In this document: one piece after another, positions 1 through 9,620 of the stretch
Position numbering within the stretch: the stretch's first letter is position 1
Layout of the letters: every line of letters begins with the position of its first letter
Origin: an uncultured Ilyobacter sp.
GTDB lineage: Bacteria; Fusobacteriota; Fusobacteriia; Fusobacteriales; Fusobacteriaceae
Assembly: GCF_963668515.1 (NCBI RefSeq)
Contig: NZ_OY764864.1
Span: 620,001 to 684,000, forward strand
Direction: 5' to 3'
DNA: 64,000 nucleotides
Notes under the pieces: generated by a model
What the model saw: the letters and a program-made list of their open reading frames with translations, nothing else
Told to the model about the DNA's origin: nothing
Database searches by the model: none
Made by a program: the position numbers and the translations under genes

Positions 1-1290
1 ATGAAAGGTTACAACAAGGCTTTTGAAAGTCTAAAAAGTGAAATAAGTAAAAAAGTAAATTTTGATGAAGTTGACTTTGTAAAAAAAATAGCATGTTCAT
101 CTGCTGCCGGGGGATTGAAGATGTTTGCTATAGGATTAGTTCCTGATCTCACGGTGGAAGCGGCCAAAAAGGCGGCACTTGGAGCAGGGGCAAGAGTAAT
201 GAAAACTTATTCTTATGAACTCAGTCACAGAGAGATGCAGGAGATAAAAGATTCTAGCGCAGATATAATTCTCTTGGCAGGAGGAACAGACGGCGGGAAT
301 AAAGAGTGTGTGGTCCACAATGCAAAAATGATAGCTGAATTTGGTATAGAGGTTCCTGTAGTTGTGGCTGGTAATAAGTCAGCTGTAGACGAGATCGAAG
401 AGATCTTTAAGGGAAAGAGAATCGACTACCAGGTAGCTGAAAATGTTTTACCCCAGCTGAAAAAACTCAATGTAGAACCTACAAGAGAAGAGATCAGAAA
501 AGTTTTTATGAATAAAATCGTAGAAGCTAAAGGACTTAAAAATGCAGAAGAACTGGTGGGGGATATAGTAATGCCTACTCCTGCAGCTGTTCTAAAAGCA
601 GCACAGGTTCTAGCAGATGGTACTGATGAGGAATCGGGACTAGGAGATATTGTAATAGTAGACATAGGGGGAGCAACTACAGATATACACTCTATAGGAA
701 AAGGCGAACCTACACAACCTGGTGTTGTACTAAAGGGACTAGAAGACCCCTATTCAAAGAGGAGTGTAGAGGGAGATCTTGGAATGAGGTATTCTGCACT
801 TTCACTACTAGAAGCAGCGGGATCAAAAAAATTGAGGAATTATTTAGAAGATCCAGAAAGAGAAATAGATATAAAAGAGAGATGCCTTTACAGGCACGAT
901 AATATAAAGATGGTTCCTTCTAGCAAAGAAGATTTTAAATTTGATGAATCAATGGCAAAAGCTGCCACAGAACTGGCTATGAAGAGACACTGTGGATTCT
1001 TAGAATGCATCTACACCCCTATGGGAACAATGTATCACCAGATAGGTAAAGACTTGATGGAAGCGCCTTATATAATAGGTACAGGTGGAGTGATTGTCCA
1101 TAGTGAAAATCCTTCTCACATATTAAAGGCAGGAAATTTTGATTCAAGTGAACCGATATATCTAAGACCTAAAAATCCAAAATTCTTAATAGATAAATCG
1201 TATATACTTTCGGCTATGGGGCTGTTTGCCCAGGAAATGCCAGATATGGCAGTCAGAATTATGAAAAAATATTTAGTAGAAGCTAATTAA
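1..1290 (+). CDS. glmL: Glutamate mutase-associated protein GlmL (MutL), 5' end outside window
   Basis: GlmL/MutL is an ASKHA-fold ATPase found between the sigma and epsilon subunits of coenzyme B12-dependent glutamate mutase and is thought to protect or reactivate that enzyme. The visible part has the motifs [10 protein letters not shown] near residue 32, [10 protein letters not shown] near 90 and the phosphate-2 motif DIGGATTD at 221-228. Family members begin with roughly 35 more residues carrying a DxGSTxTK phosphate-1 motif. That segment is absent, so the ATG at base 1 is very probably an internal methionine and the true start lies upstream. The next gene, glmE, follows after 13 bases with its own GGAGG site, indicating one operon. 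The sigma (B12-binding) subunit would be expected just upstream of the window. Confidence 0.88.
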   Translation: MKGYNKAFESLKSEISKKVNFDEVDFVKKIACSSAAGGLKMFAIGLVPDLTVEAAKKAALGAGARVMKTYSYELSHREMQEIKDSSADIILLAGGTDGGNKECVVHNAKMIAEFGIEVPVVVAGNKSAVDEIEEIFKGKRIDYQVAENVLPQLKKLNVEPTREEIRKVFMNKIVEAKGLKNAEELVGDIVMPTPAAVLKAAQVLADGTDEESGLGDIVIVDIGGATTDIHSIGKGEPTQPGVVLKGLEDPYSKRSVEGDLGMRYSALSLLEAAGSKKLRNYLEDPEREIDIKERCLYRHDNIKMVPSSKEDFKFDESMAKAATELAMKRHCGFLECIYTPMGTMYHQIGKDLMEAPYIIGTGGVIVHSENPSHILKAGNFDSSEPIYLRPKNPKFLIDKSYILSAMGLFAQEMPDMAVRIMKKYLVEAN

Positions 1291-1303
1291 GGAGGCTAAC
1301 ATA

Positions 1304-2755
1304 ATGAAGTTAAAGTTTAATAGGTGGACAGAAGAAGAGTTCATGAAGGTAAGAGAAGAGGTACTAAAGCAATGGCCAACAGGAGCGGAAGTTGATCTTG
1401 ATGAGGCTGTGGCTTACCATAAAGCTTTACCTGATCACAAGAACTTTGCAAAGAAGTTAGTAGATGCAAAAGAGAAAGGAATAACACTTGCACAGCCAAG
1501 AGCGGGAGTTGCACTTATTGACGAGCATATTGAACTTCTTAACTTTCTAGACAAAAAAGGGGGAGCAGACCTTCTTCCTTCGACAATAGATTCTTATACT
1601 AGACAAAATAAATATGAAGAGTGTGAAAGAGGAATAATTGAATCAAGAAGAGCTGGAAGATCTCTACTTAATGGATTTCCAGGTGTAAACCACGGGATAG
1701 AGGGATGCAGAAAGGTAGTGGAATCTGTAAATCTTCCTCTTCAATTGAGACACGGAACTCCAGATGCAAGATTACTTTCTGAAATAATGATAGCTTCGGG
1801 ATTCACTTCAAATGAAGGTGGAGGAATCTCTTATAACATTCCTTATGCAAAATCAGTATCTCTAGAAAGAACACTTCTAGACTGGCAATATGTTGACAGA
1901 CTGATCGGATGGTATGAAGAGCAGGGAGTATCAATTAATAGAGAGCCATTTGGACCGTTAACAGGAACACTAGTTCCACCAAGTATGTCAAATGTAGTCC
2001 AAATTCTTGAGTGTCTTTTAGCTGCTGAGCAAGGAGTAAAAAACATAACGCTTGGATATGGTCAGTGTGGAAACCTGATACAAGACGTGGCCGCAATAAG
2101 ATCTTTAAGAGAGCAAGCAGAAGACTACTGTGCAGAGATGGGCTATGAAAATATGATGATAACTACAGTATTCCATCAGTGGATGGGTGGATTCCCCGAG
2201 GATGAAGCAAAGGCATTTGGAGTTATCTCAAATGCATCTGTTACTGCAGCACTTTCAGGAGCTACTAAAGTAATAGTTAAAACTCCGCATGAAGCAATAG
2301 GAATACCTACAAAAGAGGCAAACGCAGAAGGAATTAAAACTACTAAAATGGTTCTTAATTTATTGGAAGGACAGAATCTTTCTGACTCTGAAGAATTAAA
2401 TACTGAAGTTGATCTTATTAAAAAAGAAGTTAAAGCTATAATGGATAAAGTCGCAGAATTAGGAGACGGAGATTTAGCTGTAGGTACAGTCAAAGCTATC
2501 GAGCAAGGAGTTATAGATATTCCATTCGCTCCATCTATGTACAACGCAGGGAAAATGCTTCCTGCAAGAGACAACCAAGGAAAAATAAGATATCTGGAAG
2601 TAGGAAATGTTCCTTTCTCTCAAGAAATCATTGATTTTAATAAATCTGCCCTTGAAGAAAGAGCTACATTTGAAGGAAGAGAAGTTGGATTCCAACTAAC
2701 TGTAGATGATATATTTGCTGTATCAAAAGGTAAACTTATTGGAAGACCTGAGTAG
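1304..2755 (+). CDS. glmE: Glutamate (methylaspartate) mutase epsilon subunit
   Basis: This is the catalytic TIM-barrel subunit of adenosylcobalamin-dependent glutamate mutase, which rearranges L-glutamate to (2S,3S)-3-methylaspartate. At 483 residues it has the usual family length. Recognisable stretches include [39 protein letters not shown] and [18 protein letters not shown]. The start is well set by AAGGAGG eight bases upstream. It is co-transcribed with glmL and with the methylaspartate ammonia-lyase that follows 90 bases later after a hairpin. The enzyme needs coenzyme B12; a cobalamin adenosyltransferase gene lies at the far end of this window. Confidence 0.95.
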   Translation: MKLKFNRWTEEEFMKVREEVLKQWPTGAEVDLDEAVAYHKALPDHKNFAKKLVDAKEKGITLAQPRAGVALIDEHIELLNFLDKKGGADLLPSTIDSYTRQNKYEECERGIIESRRAGRSLLNGFPGVNHGIEGCRKVVESVNLPLQLRHGTPDARLLSEIMIASGFTSNEGGGISYNIPYAKSVSLERTLLDWQYVDRLIGWYEEQGVSINREPFGPLTGTLVPPSMSNVVQILECLLAAEQGVKNITLGYGQCGNLIQDVAAIRSLREQAEDYCAEMGYENMMITTVFHQWMGGFPEDEAKAFGVISNASVTAALSGATKVIVKTPHEAIGIPTKEANAEGIKTTKMVLNLLEGQNLSDSEELNTEVDLIKKEVKAIMDKVAELGDGDLAVGTVKAIEQGVIDIPFAPSMYNAGKMLPARDNQGKIRYLEVGNVPFSQEIIDFNKSALEERATFEGREVGFQLTVDDIFAVSKGKLIGRPE

Positions 2756-2769
2756 TATAGAGATGTTAA

Positions 2770-2799
2770 TTTAAGGGAGTTTGCAAGGACTCCCTTAAA
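2770..2799 (+). other. Intercistronic hairpin between glmE and mal
   Basis: A perfect 11-bp stem (TTTAAGGGAGT with its complement) closes an 8-base loop in the gap between glmE and the ammonia-lyase gene. No T-tract follows, so it is not a strong terminator. It may be a processing or mRNA-stability element that sets the relative amounts of the two enzymes; that role is inference. Confidence 0.55.
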
Positions 2800-2845
2800 T
2801 ATTGGAAATTTTGTCTCAAAAATAATTTGATCTGGGAGGATATAA

Positions 2846-4087
2846 ATGAAAATTATAGATATCGTTTGTTCAGAAGGAAGAACTGGATTTTACTTTGATG
2901 ACCAAAAAGCTATAAAAAATGGAGCTGTAATCGACGGTGTAAATTACGTGGGGGAACCCGTAACTCCAGGATTTTCAAGTATAAGACAAGCTGGAGAATC
3001 TATATCAGTTATGTTCATTTTAGAAGATGGACAAGTGTCTCATGGAGACTGTGCGGCAGTACAATACTCAGGTGCAGGAGGAAGAGACCCTCTATTCTTG
3101 GCTGCAGATTTCATTCCGGTAATAATGGAAAAAATCGCTCCTAAATTAATCGGAAGAGAATTGGCAAGCTTTAGAGAATTAGCCGAAGAGATCGACAGAA
3201 TGGATATCGACGGTAAAAAACTACATACAGCTATAAGATATGGAATCACACAGACGATTTTAGATGCAGTTGCTAAATCTAGAAAAATAACTATGGCTGA
3301 AGTTATAAAAGAGGAATATTCGACAGGTTTAGAAGTAACTAGAAGACCTATATTTACTCAGTCTGGAGACGACAGAAAAAATAATGCTGACAAAATGATT
3401 ATAAAAGGTGCAGATGTAATGCCACATGCACTTATAAATAATGTAGATACTAAACTTGGTAAGGACGGGTCACTTCTTAAGGACTATGTAGCATGGTTAA
3501 GGGATAGAGTGTTGTCCCTAAGAACAGACGAAAATTACAGCCCTATATTCCACATAGATGTATATGGAACTATCGGAATGGCGTTTGACCAGGATATTAA
3601 AGCTCAGGCTGACTATATCGCAACTCTAGCAGAAGCAGCTAAGCCTTTTGCACTGAGAATAGAAGGTCCTATGGACGTAGATGACAGAGACAAACAGATC
3701 AATGCTTTAGCAGCTTTAACGGCTGAAGTAGATGCAAGAGGTATAAATGTAGAGCTTGTTGCAGATGAGTGGTGTAATACTTTAGAGGATATTAAACTCT
3801 TTGCTGACAACAAGGCTGGACATGTAGTTCAAATAAAAACTCCAGATTTGGGAGGAGTAAATAATATAGCTGAAGCGATTCTTTACTGTAACGAAAAAGG
3901 GATAGGTTCTTATTCTGGAGGAACTTGTAACGAGACAAACAGATCAGCTGAAGTAACTACTAATATAGCAATGGCTTGCGGAGCACTTCAAGTACTTGCC
4001 AAGCCTGGGATGGGTGTAGATGAAGGATTCATGATCGTTAACAATGAGATGAACAGAGTAATGGCACTTATCAACAGAAGAAAGTAG
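2846..4087 (+). CDS. mal: Methylaspartate ammonia-lyase
   Basis: The enzyme removes ammonia from L-threo-3-methylaspartate to give mesaconate, the second step of the methylaspartate pathway. It belongs to the enolase superfamily. At 413 residues it matches the clostridial enzyme length. Motifs that fit the family are HIDVYGTIG, RIEGPMDVDD and ELVADEWCN (acidic metal-binding positions) and VQIKTPDLGG, whose lysine is the expected catalytic base. The ATG is placed by GGGAGG eight bases upstream. The gene lies between glmE and citDEF and is closed by a hairpin terminator, so glm-mal probably forms one transcription unit. Confidence 0.95.
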   Translation: MKIIDIVCSEGRTGFYFDDQKAIKNGAVIDGVNYVGEPVTPGFSSIRQAGESISVMFILEDGQVSHGDCAAVQYSGAGGRDPLFLAADFIPVIMEKIAPKLIGRELASFRELAEEIDRMDIDGKKLHTAIRYGITQTILDAVAKSRKITMAEVIKEEYSTGLEVTRRPIFTQSGDDRKNNADKMIIKGADVMPHALINNVDTKLGKDGSLLKDYVAWLRDRVLSLRTDENYSPIFHIDVYGTIGMAFDQDIKAQADYIATLAEAAKPFALRIEGPMDVDDRDKQINALAALTAEVDARGINVELVADEWCNTLEDIKLFADNKAGHVVQIKTPDLGGVNNIAEAILYCNEKGIGSYSGGTCNETNRSAEVTTNIAMACGALQVLAKPGMGVDEGFMIVNNEMNRVMALINRRK

Positions 4088-4093
4088 TCATAA

Positions 4094-4131
4094 TAATGGA
4101 AAAGTAGTTCTAGGACTACTTTTTTCCATTA
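4094..4131 (+). terminator. Terminator after mal
   Basis: A long stem (TAATGG...AGTAGT pairing with ACTACT...CCATTA) closes over a six-base loop and carries a T-run within its 3' arm. It sits just after the mal stop codon and before the citDEF group, suggesting that the two groups are at least partly separate transcripts. Confidence 0.6.
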
Positions 4132-4281
4132 TATAAATTCTTTGAAAATAGCTATTTAATAATTCCCTGAAATTTGTAGCGGTGATAAAAAATCGGGAAT
4201 AATTTGAAAAAATTATATTTTTGAACTAGAGTAAAGTGAGGTCTATTGACTTTAACTAAATAGATTTAAGAGGTGAAGGAT

Positions 4282-4542
4282 ATGACTATTAACAAACCTT
4301 CTAAAGCTGGGACTTTAGAATCCAATGATATTTATGTAATGCTTATGCCTGGTGAAAACGGAATTGATATTGATCTTGAAAGTATCGTAGAAAAACAATT
4401 TGGAGAGGATATAAGAAGAGTAATAAAAGAAAAACTTCAAGAAATGGGGATAACTTCGGTATTAGTGAAGGCTCAGGATAAGGGAGCCCTTGACTATACG
4501 ATTAAATCAAGAATTGAAGCGGCTGTTACAAGAGGACTGTAA
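4282..4542 (+). CDS. citD: Citramalate/citrate lyase acyl carrier protein (gamma subunit)
   Basis: This small acyl-carrier protein carries the phosphoribosyl-dephospho-CoA prosthetic group that holds the acetyl group during citrate or citramalate cleavage. The motif AGTLESNDIYV near the N terminus contains the serine that is modified in the family. The ATG at 4282 is preferred over a GTG nine bases earlier because AGAGGTG then sits six bases upstream; this gives 86 residues. It is first of a citD-citE-citF set directly after the methylaspartate genes. The ligase and prosthetic-group genes (citC, citX, citG) are not in this window. Confidence 0.9.
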   Translation: MTINKPSKAGTLESNDIYVMLMPGENGIDIDLESIVEKQFGEDIRRVIKEKLQEMGITSVLVKAQDKGALDYTIKSRIEAAVTRGL

Positions 4543-4645
4543 AAAATCCTTTAAAATAGAGACAAATTTTTGTGGAACAAGCAGTTTTTACATTAGATAA
4601 AATTTTGTGTTTAAATTGCAAAATATGATTTGAGAGGTGTTGAAA

Positions 4646-5518
4646 TTGAAACTTAGAAGAAGTATGTTATTCATGCCTGGAAACAACCCTGGGATGCTTC
4701 AAACTGCTGTAGATTTTGGAGCAGATGCAATAATCCTTGACCTAGAAGATGCAGTGTCTCTAACAGAAAAGGATGCAGCAAGGATATTGGTAAGGGAGGC
4801 CCTTAAGATTAATGACTATTCATCTGTAGAAGTAGTTGTTAGAATAAATCCTCTGTCTACTCCTTTTGCAGAGGAAGATATAGACGTAATAGCGAGACTA
4901 AATCCAGATGCTATATTACTTCCGAAGGCTGTCTCTGAAGATGTGAAAATTATGGATGGAAAACTTTCCAAGATAGAAGAGGAAGAGGGGTTAGAAAAAG
5001 GAAGTATAAAAATTCACTGTCTTGTGGAAACTACTTACGGAGTAGAGACAGTGTATGAAACTATAAAAGCTAGCTCGAGAATAGAGGCGGTACTTTTGGG
5101 CGGAGAAGATCTTGCAGCAGATCTTGCAGTTAAGAGGACGAAAAGTTCAGAAGAGATATTTTATGCCAGAACTAAAGTGGTAAATGTCTGTAAAGCTTTG
5201 AAAATAGATGCTATAGACACTCCTTTTACCGATACAAATGACTATAGTGGACTTAGAATGGATACGGAAAAAGTAAAGGGTCTTGGTTTCAGTGGTAAAC
5301 TTGCCATAAATCCCAGACAGATAGATACAATCCATGAGGTATATTCACCGAGTGAGGCAGATATAAATTATGCCCTCAGGGTGATGTATGCACAGGATGA
5401 AGCAGAAAAAGAGGGGCTAGGTGTATTCTCTTTAGATGGTAAAATGGTCGATCTGCCTGTAATAAACAGAGCTAAGCAGACTCTTGATGTAGCGAGACTT
5501 ATAGGTCTTATAAAATAA
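4646..5518 (+). CDS. citE: Citramalate/citrate lyase beta subunit
   Basis: CitE is the acyl lyase subunit that cleaves the acyl-carrier-bound substrate to release pyruvate (from citramalate) or oxaloacetate (from citrate). The protein starts MKLRRSMLFMPGNNPGM, a family signature, and carries LDLEDAVSL and LLGGEDLAADL. I place the start at TTG 4646, six bases after AGAGGTG, rather than at GTG 4637, which overlaps the ribosome site. The neighbouring mutase and ammonia-lyase genes suggest that the natural substrate is (S)-citramalate formed from mesaconate. Confidence 0.92.
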   Translation: MKLRRSMLFMPGNNPGMLQTAVDFGADAIILDLEDAVSLTEKDAARILVREALKINDYSSVEVVVRINPLSTPFAEEDIDVIARLNPDAILLPKAVSEDVKIMDGKLSKIEEEEGLEKGSIKIHCLVETTYGVETVYETIKASSRIEAVLLGGEDLAADLAVKRTKSSEEIFYARTKVVNVCKALKIDAIDTPFTDTNDYSGLRMDTEKVKGLGFSGKLAINPRQIDTIHEVYSPSEADINYALRVMYAQDEAEKEGLGVFSLDGKMVDLPVINRAKQTLDVARLIGLIK

Positions 5519-5557
5519 TTAATAGGACATAATTATATATATGTGAGGTGCTTTAAT

Positions 5558-7099
5558 ATGAAAAATATTTTGGGGAGAGATATTCCCGATTATATAGAAG
5601 GTTACGGTGAGGTTAGACATTACCAGGGTTATCTGGCTGGTAAAGGTGAGAAATTAAAAAGAGCTTTTAAATTTAAAAATATACTACCCGGTGATGAGAA
5701 GTTACATAGAGGATTAGGCACTCTTATGGATAAGCTCCCTCTAAAAGACGGAATGGTTTTATCTTTTCATCACCACTTGAGAAACGGGGATTATGTCCTT
5801 AACATGGTAATGGATGAAATTTCCAAAAGAGGATATAAGGATATAACTATTGCAGCAAGTTCAATATTCCCATGCCACAAGGATATGGTAAGACACATAG
5901 AAAGTGGTGTGGTGACACAGATATATGCAGCTTATATATCCGGACCTGTGGCCGAGGTTATATCAGCTGGAAAGCTAGCTAAACCTGCTGTAATGCATAC
6001 ACACGGGGGAAGGGCCAGAATTATGGAATCTGGTGATCTGCCTGTGGATTTTGCCTTTATAGCTGCTCCCACTTCAGATGAATATGGAAATATAAACGGA
6101 GTGGACGGAAAATCTGCCTGTGGAGCCCTGGGTTATGCTCATTCTGATGCTCAGTGTGCAGACGTTACAATAGCTATAACAGACAACCTGGTAGAGTATC
6201 CCAATCCTAGATTTGAAATTGACCAGACACTTATAGACTATGTTGTAGTTGTGGATGCCATAGGAGATCCCAACGGAATTGTATCTGGAACTACTCAGAT
6301 CACAAAAAATCCCATAGGACTTAAGATAGCTTCACTTACTTCAAAATTTATAAAAGATTCAGGTTATTTTAAAGATGGGATGAGTTTTCAAACTGGAGCA
6401 GGAGGTATCTCATTAGCTGTAGCTGCAGAAGTAAGAGAGCAGATGAAAAAAGATGAAATATGCGGTAGTTTTGCTTCTGGTGGAATCACTGGCTACATAG
6501 TGGATATGTATAAAGACGGGCTTTTTAAATCACTTTTTGATGTCCAGTGTTTTGACCTTGAGGCTATCAAATCAGCCAAGGAGAATCCTGAGCATATAAC
6601 TATGTCTGCCTCTATGTATGCAAATTCTGATAATAAAGGTGCAGTTGTCAATAAATTGGACGTTGTTATATTAGGAGCCACTGAGATGGATGCTAACTTC
6701 AACGTCAATGTAACTACAACTTCAGACGGGAAAATCATGGGAGGCTCTGGAGGTCACAGTGATACTTCTGCAGGATCAAAACTTTCCATTATAGTTTCTC
6801 AGCTTGTAAATTCAAGAATTTCTGTAATAAAGGATAAAGTTACTACGGTAACAACTCCTGGAGAAACTGTAGACGTCCTTGTAACAGAAAAGGGGATAGC
6901 TATAAATCCAAAAAGGACAGACCTTATTGAAAGGTTTAAAGATTCTAAGCTACCGATAAAAACAATAGAGGAACTTCAGCAAATTGCCGAATCTATGACA
7001 GGAAAACCAAAAAATATTGAGTTTGGTGACAAGATAGTAGCGGTAGTAGAATATAGAGACGGTACAGTGGTAGACGTAATAAAAGATATGAAAGCATAA
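5558..7099 (+). CDS. citF: Citramalate/citrate lyase alpha subunit (acyl-ACP transferase)
   Basis: CitF exchanges the acetyl group on the acyl carrier protein for citramalate or citrate, forming the acyl-ACP that CitE then splits. It is a CoA-transferase-like protein of 513 residues from the ATG at 5558, which follows a GAGGTG site by seven bases. Motifs such as SFHHHLRNGDYV, MHTHGGRARIMESG and GGSGGHSDTSAG are typical of the alpha subunit. It is the last gene of citDEF and is followed by a strong terminator. Whether the complex works on citramalate or citrate cannot be decided from sequence alone; operon context favours citramalate. Confidence 0.92.
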   Translation: MKNILGRDIPDYIEGYGEVRHYQGYLAGKGEKLKRAFKFKNILPGDEKLHRGLGTLMDKLPLKDGMVLSFHHHLRNGDYVLNMVMDEISKRGYKDITIAASSIFPCHKDMVRHIESGVVTQIYAAYISGPVAEVISAGKLAKPAVMHTHGGRARIMESGDLPVDFAFIAAPTSDEYGNINGVDGKSACGALGYAHSDAQCADVTIAITDNLVEYPNPRFEIDQTLIDYVVVVDAIGDPNGIVSGTTQITKNPIGLKIASLTSKFIKDSGYFKDGMSFQTGAGGISLAVAAEVREQMKKDEICGSFASGGITGYIVDMYKDGLFKSLFDVQCFDLEAIKSAKENPEHITMSASMYANSDNKGAVVNKLDVVILGATEMDANFNVNVTTTSDGKIMGGSGGHSDTSAGSKLSIIVSQLVNSRISVIKDKVTTVTTPGETVDVLVTEKGIAINPKRTDLIERFKDSKLPIKTIEELQQIAESMTGKPKNIEFGDKIVAVVEYRDGTVVDVIKDMKA

Positions 7100-7134
7100 A
7101 AGAATCCGGCTTGATAATCAAGCCGGATTCTTTT
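7098..7134. terminator. Bidirectional terminator between citF and the HAD gene
   Basis: An almost perfect inverted repeat (AAAAGAATCCGGCTTGAT and its complement, 18 bp) lies between two convergent genes. A-runs and T-runs on either side let it end transcription from both directions. Confidence 0.9.
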
Positions 7135-7158
7135 ATTGTCAGTAGAATAAAAATTCAA

Positions 7159-7758
7159 TTACAGTATTTCTAATTTTTCAAGCTCCTTAGAGAGATCTTC
7201 GGGTTTTTTTAAGACAAGTCCTTTTATACCGAAAAATTTGGCGTTTTCTATATTGTGTTTTGAATCGTCGATGAGGAGTGTTTCTTTGGGAATGAGTTGA
7301 TATTTTTTCAAAAAATAATTATACATTTCTTTTTCAGATTTTAATTTATTTATTTTACAGGAGATGACTTTTCCATAGACCTGCTGAAGCATCGGTATTT
7401 CAGAGAGATATTCATCTAAAAGATCCTCATGAAAGTCGGCTAGAAGAAATATTCTGTAGCCGTTGTTGCCTAGTTTTTCCAAAATTTTCAGATTATCCTC
7501 TATTGGAATGATAAAGGTTTTTCTCTCATCTAATATTTTTTTTGCTTCCTCATAGGAAACAGAGGACTTAGAAGAAATTCTCTTTGCAGCTTCCTCGCTA
7601 TTGATTAAGCCTCTGCTCAAGTCTTCCCACTCTTTGTCTCTGAAAACCTCTTTGTATATTAAATCTCTTTTATCATGGCTGAATTCTTTTTCTAGATAAT
7701 GTTTTGGAGTGAATCTAAAAAGTACCTGTCCCAAATCAAAAACTACGTTTCTTATCAT
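7159..7758 (-). CDS. HAD-superfamily phosphatase (YihX-like)
   Basis: A 199-residue haloacid dehalogenase-type hydrolase. The N-terminal VVFDLGQVLF is the nucleophile motif in the DxGxV form seen in the YihX-like sugar-phosphate phosphatases. A helical cap follows, then LLADFHEDLL (motif II region) and ETLLIDDSKHNIENA (motif IV, paired aspartates). GGGAGG precedes the ATG. It is convergent with citF and divergent from the alanine symporter. Substrate is unknown; a sugar phosphate or small phosphoester is likely. Confidence 0.8.
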   Translation of the reverse strand: MIRNVVFDLGQVLFRFTPKHYLEKEFSHDKRDLIYKEVFRDKEWEDLSRGLINSEEAAKRISSKSSVSYEEAKKILDERKTFIIPIEDNLKILEKLGNNGYRIFLLADFHEDLLDEYLSEIPMLQQVYGKVISCKINKLKSEKEMYNYFLKKYQLIPKETLLIDDSKHNIENAKFFGIKGLVLKKPEDLSKELEKLEIL

Positions 7759-7832
7759 TGTATAACCTCCCTATTCTTTCAGGATTGGTACGAAAGTCGG
7801 TTGAAGATCTGTTGTTATAAATGCTCTTTCTT

Positions 7833-7858
7833 AATTTTACAATATATATTGTAAAATT
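7833..7858. promoter_or_regulatory. 26-bp perfect palindrome, candidate operator
   Basis: The sequence is a perfect dyad with outer halves AATTTTACAATAT on each strand, located in the divergent gap between the HAD phosphatase and the sodium:alanine symporter. Its position suits an operator for one or both genes. I do not recognise the regulator; the AT-only centre also allows cruciform formation. Confidence 0.45.
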
Positions 7859-8051
7859 CAAATAAATTTAAATAAAAAACCTTTGTTTTTTATCGGCTTA
7901 GTAGAAATAGAACTAAAATATAAATGAAAAATTTAGACAAATTAAATTTTATATTTAACTTTTTTTAATAATAAGGATGGAATTTTTATGGGAAATATAG
8001 TAATTTATATATTATAGAAGAGAAGAGTTGCGGAAAAAGGAGAGGGATTTA

Positions 8052-9512
8052 ATGAATTTGAAAAATATGGTAGATTTTTTAAACGGGATAATATGGAGTA
8101 AAGCACTTATATACCTATGTCTGGGTATAGGGGTTTATTTCTCCATTGTTACAAGGGTTTTGCAGGTAAGGCATATAAAAGAGATGATAAAACTGATGTT
8201 TAAAGGTAGCTCTTCAGAAAAAGGGATATCATCATTTCAAGCACTTGCCATCTCTATATCAGGTAGGGTAGGGACGGGTAATATTGCAGGAGTAGCAACA
8301 GCCATAGCACTAGGAGGACCTGGAGCTTTGTTCTGGATGTGGTCGATAGCCTTTTTAGGGGCTTCCTCTGCATTTGTGGAATCGGCTCTGGGACAGATAT
8401 ATAAGGTGGAAAAAGACGGACAGTATAGAGGAGGACCATCCTACTATATAGAAAAAGGCTTGGGAATAAAGTGGTATGCAGTTTTATTCTCAATAGCTAC
8501 TATAGTAGGAGCAGGTGTGTTTCTTCCAGGGGTACAATCTAACAGTATCGCTTCTGCGTTTAAAGGGGCCTTTGGGATCCCTCCTACAGTAAGTGGAATT
8601 TTTATAGTTGTCCTTTTGGCCATTATTGTATTTGGTGGAGTTAAAAGGATAGGAAAAGTCGCAGAAGTAATAGTTCCTTTTATGGCAATAGCCTATATTA
8701 TCATGGCAGTAATAATTTTAATCATGAATATAAGAGAAATTCCTAGGGTATTTACCCTTATCATAACATCTGCCTTTGGTGCCAATCAAATTTTTGGTGG
8801 TATACTGGGGATGGCAATATCCTGGGGAGTAAAAAGAGGGATTTATTCAAATGAAGCTGGTCAAGGAACAGGTCCTCATGCAGCATCAGCGGCTGAAGTG
8901 TCTCATCCGGCCCAGCAGGGTCTTGTACAGGCCTTTTCAGTATACATTGATACCTTATTTGTATGCTCTGCTACAGGGTTTATGATATTGATCACAGGTA
9001 ACTACAATACCTATGATCCAGCAGGAGGATTTCTAGTGGAAAATCTTGCTGGAGTCGAAATAGGACCTGCATATACAATGGCTGCAGTAGACAGTGTATT
9101 TCCGGGGATAGGGACTATATTTATAGCTGTAGCCTTATTCTTCTTTGCTTTTACCACTATAATGGCTTATTACTACATAGGCGAGACAAATGTGGCCTAT
9201 ATAGAAAAAGAGGGGGATACTAAATATATAACAATATTCAGGGTGTTGTTTCTAATAGCGACTTATTTTGGTGCAGTCAGAACTGCCAGTCTTGCCTGGG
9301 CTATAGGGGATATCGGAGTAGGGATGATGGCGTGGTTAAATATTATAGCCATAATACTTTTACGGAAGCCGGCTTTGATATGTTTAAAGGATTATGAGGA
9401 ACAGGTTTCTCAGGGGATAGAAAACCCTGTATTTCATCCGGAAAAACTGAAGATCGAAGGGGCTAATTTCTGGGAAAAAAGAATTGCCAAGAAAAATGCA
9501 GTCAAGAAATAA
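8052..9512 (+). CDS. Sodium:alanine symporter (AGCS family)
   Basis: An integral membrane amino-acid importer of about 486 residues driven by sodium. The sequence has the AGCS hallmarks GRVGTGNIAGVATAIALGGPG near the N terminus, SGVKRG-type stretch WGVKRGIYSNEAGQGTGPHA in the middle, and about ten hydrophobic segments. The ATG at 8052 is chosen because AAAGGAGAGG lies six bases upstream; a TTG 24 bases earlier lacks a proper site. It is monocistronic, closed by a bidirectional terminator. Dependence on sodium fits the sodium-based energetics of the decarboxylase further on. Confidence 0.92.
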   Translation: MNLKNMVDFLNGIIWSKALIYLCLGIGVYFSIVTRVLQVRHIKEMIKLMFKGSSSEKGISSFQALAISISGRVGTGNIAGVATAIALGGPGALFWMWSIAFLGASSAFVESALGQIYKVEKDGQYRGGPSYYIEKGLGIKWYAVLFSIATIVGAGVFLPGVQSNSIASAFKGAFGIPPTVSGIFIVVLLAIIVFGGVKRIGKVAEVIVPFMAIAYIIMAVIILIMNIREIPRVFTLIITSAFGANQIFGGILGMAISWGVKRGIYSNEAGQGTGPHAASAAEVSHPAQQGLVQAFSVYIDTLFVCSATGFMILITGNYNTYDPAGGFLVENLAGVEIGPAYTMAAVDSVFPGIGTIFIAVALFFFAFTTIMAYYYIGETNVAYIEKEGDTKYITIFRVLFLIATYFGAVRTASLAWAIGDIGVGMMAWLNIIAIILLRKPALICLKDYEEQVSQGIENPVFHPEKLKIEGANFWEKRIAKKNAVKK

Positions 9513-9584
9513 TGGGGGGATACTGGACCTATTGATATTGATTAAATTTTTTAGTTCCAGTTATGAAATATTCAAAACCATAAG

Positions 9585-9620
9585 ATAAGAGTCGAGAAAT
9601 AAACTTTTCTCGACTCTTAT
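9585..9620. terminator. Bidirectional terminator between the symporter and pabC
   Basis: A 15-bp stem (ATAAGAGTCGAGAAA with its exact complement) closes a short loop. On the minus strand the stem overlaps the pabC stop codon. It serves two convergent genes. Confidence 0.85.

Noticed and set aside
1-1290. Complete glmL starting at base 1
   Set aside because: The family carries an N-terminal DxGSTxTK segment of about 35 residues that is missing, so the gene most likely begins before the window.
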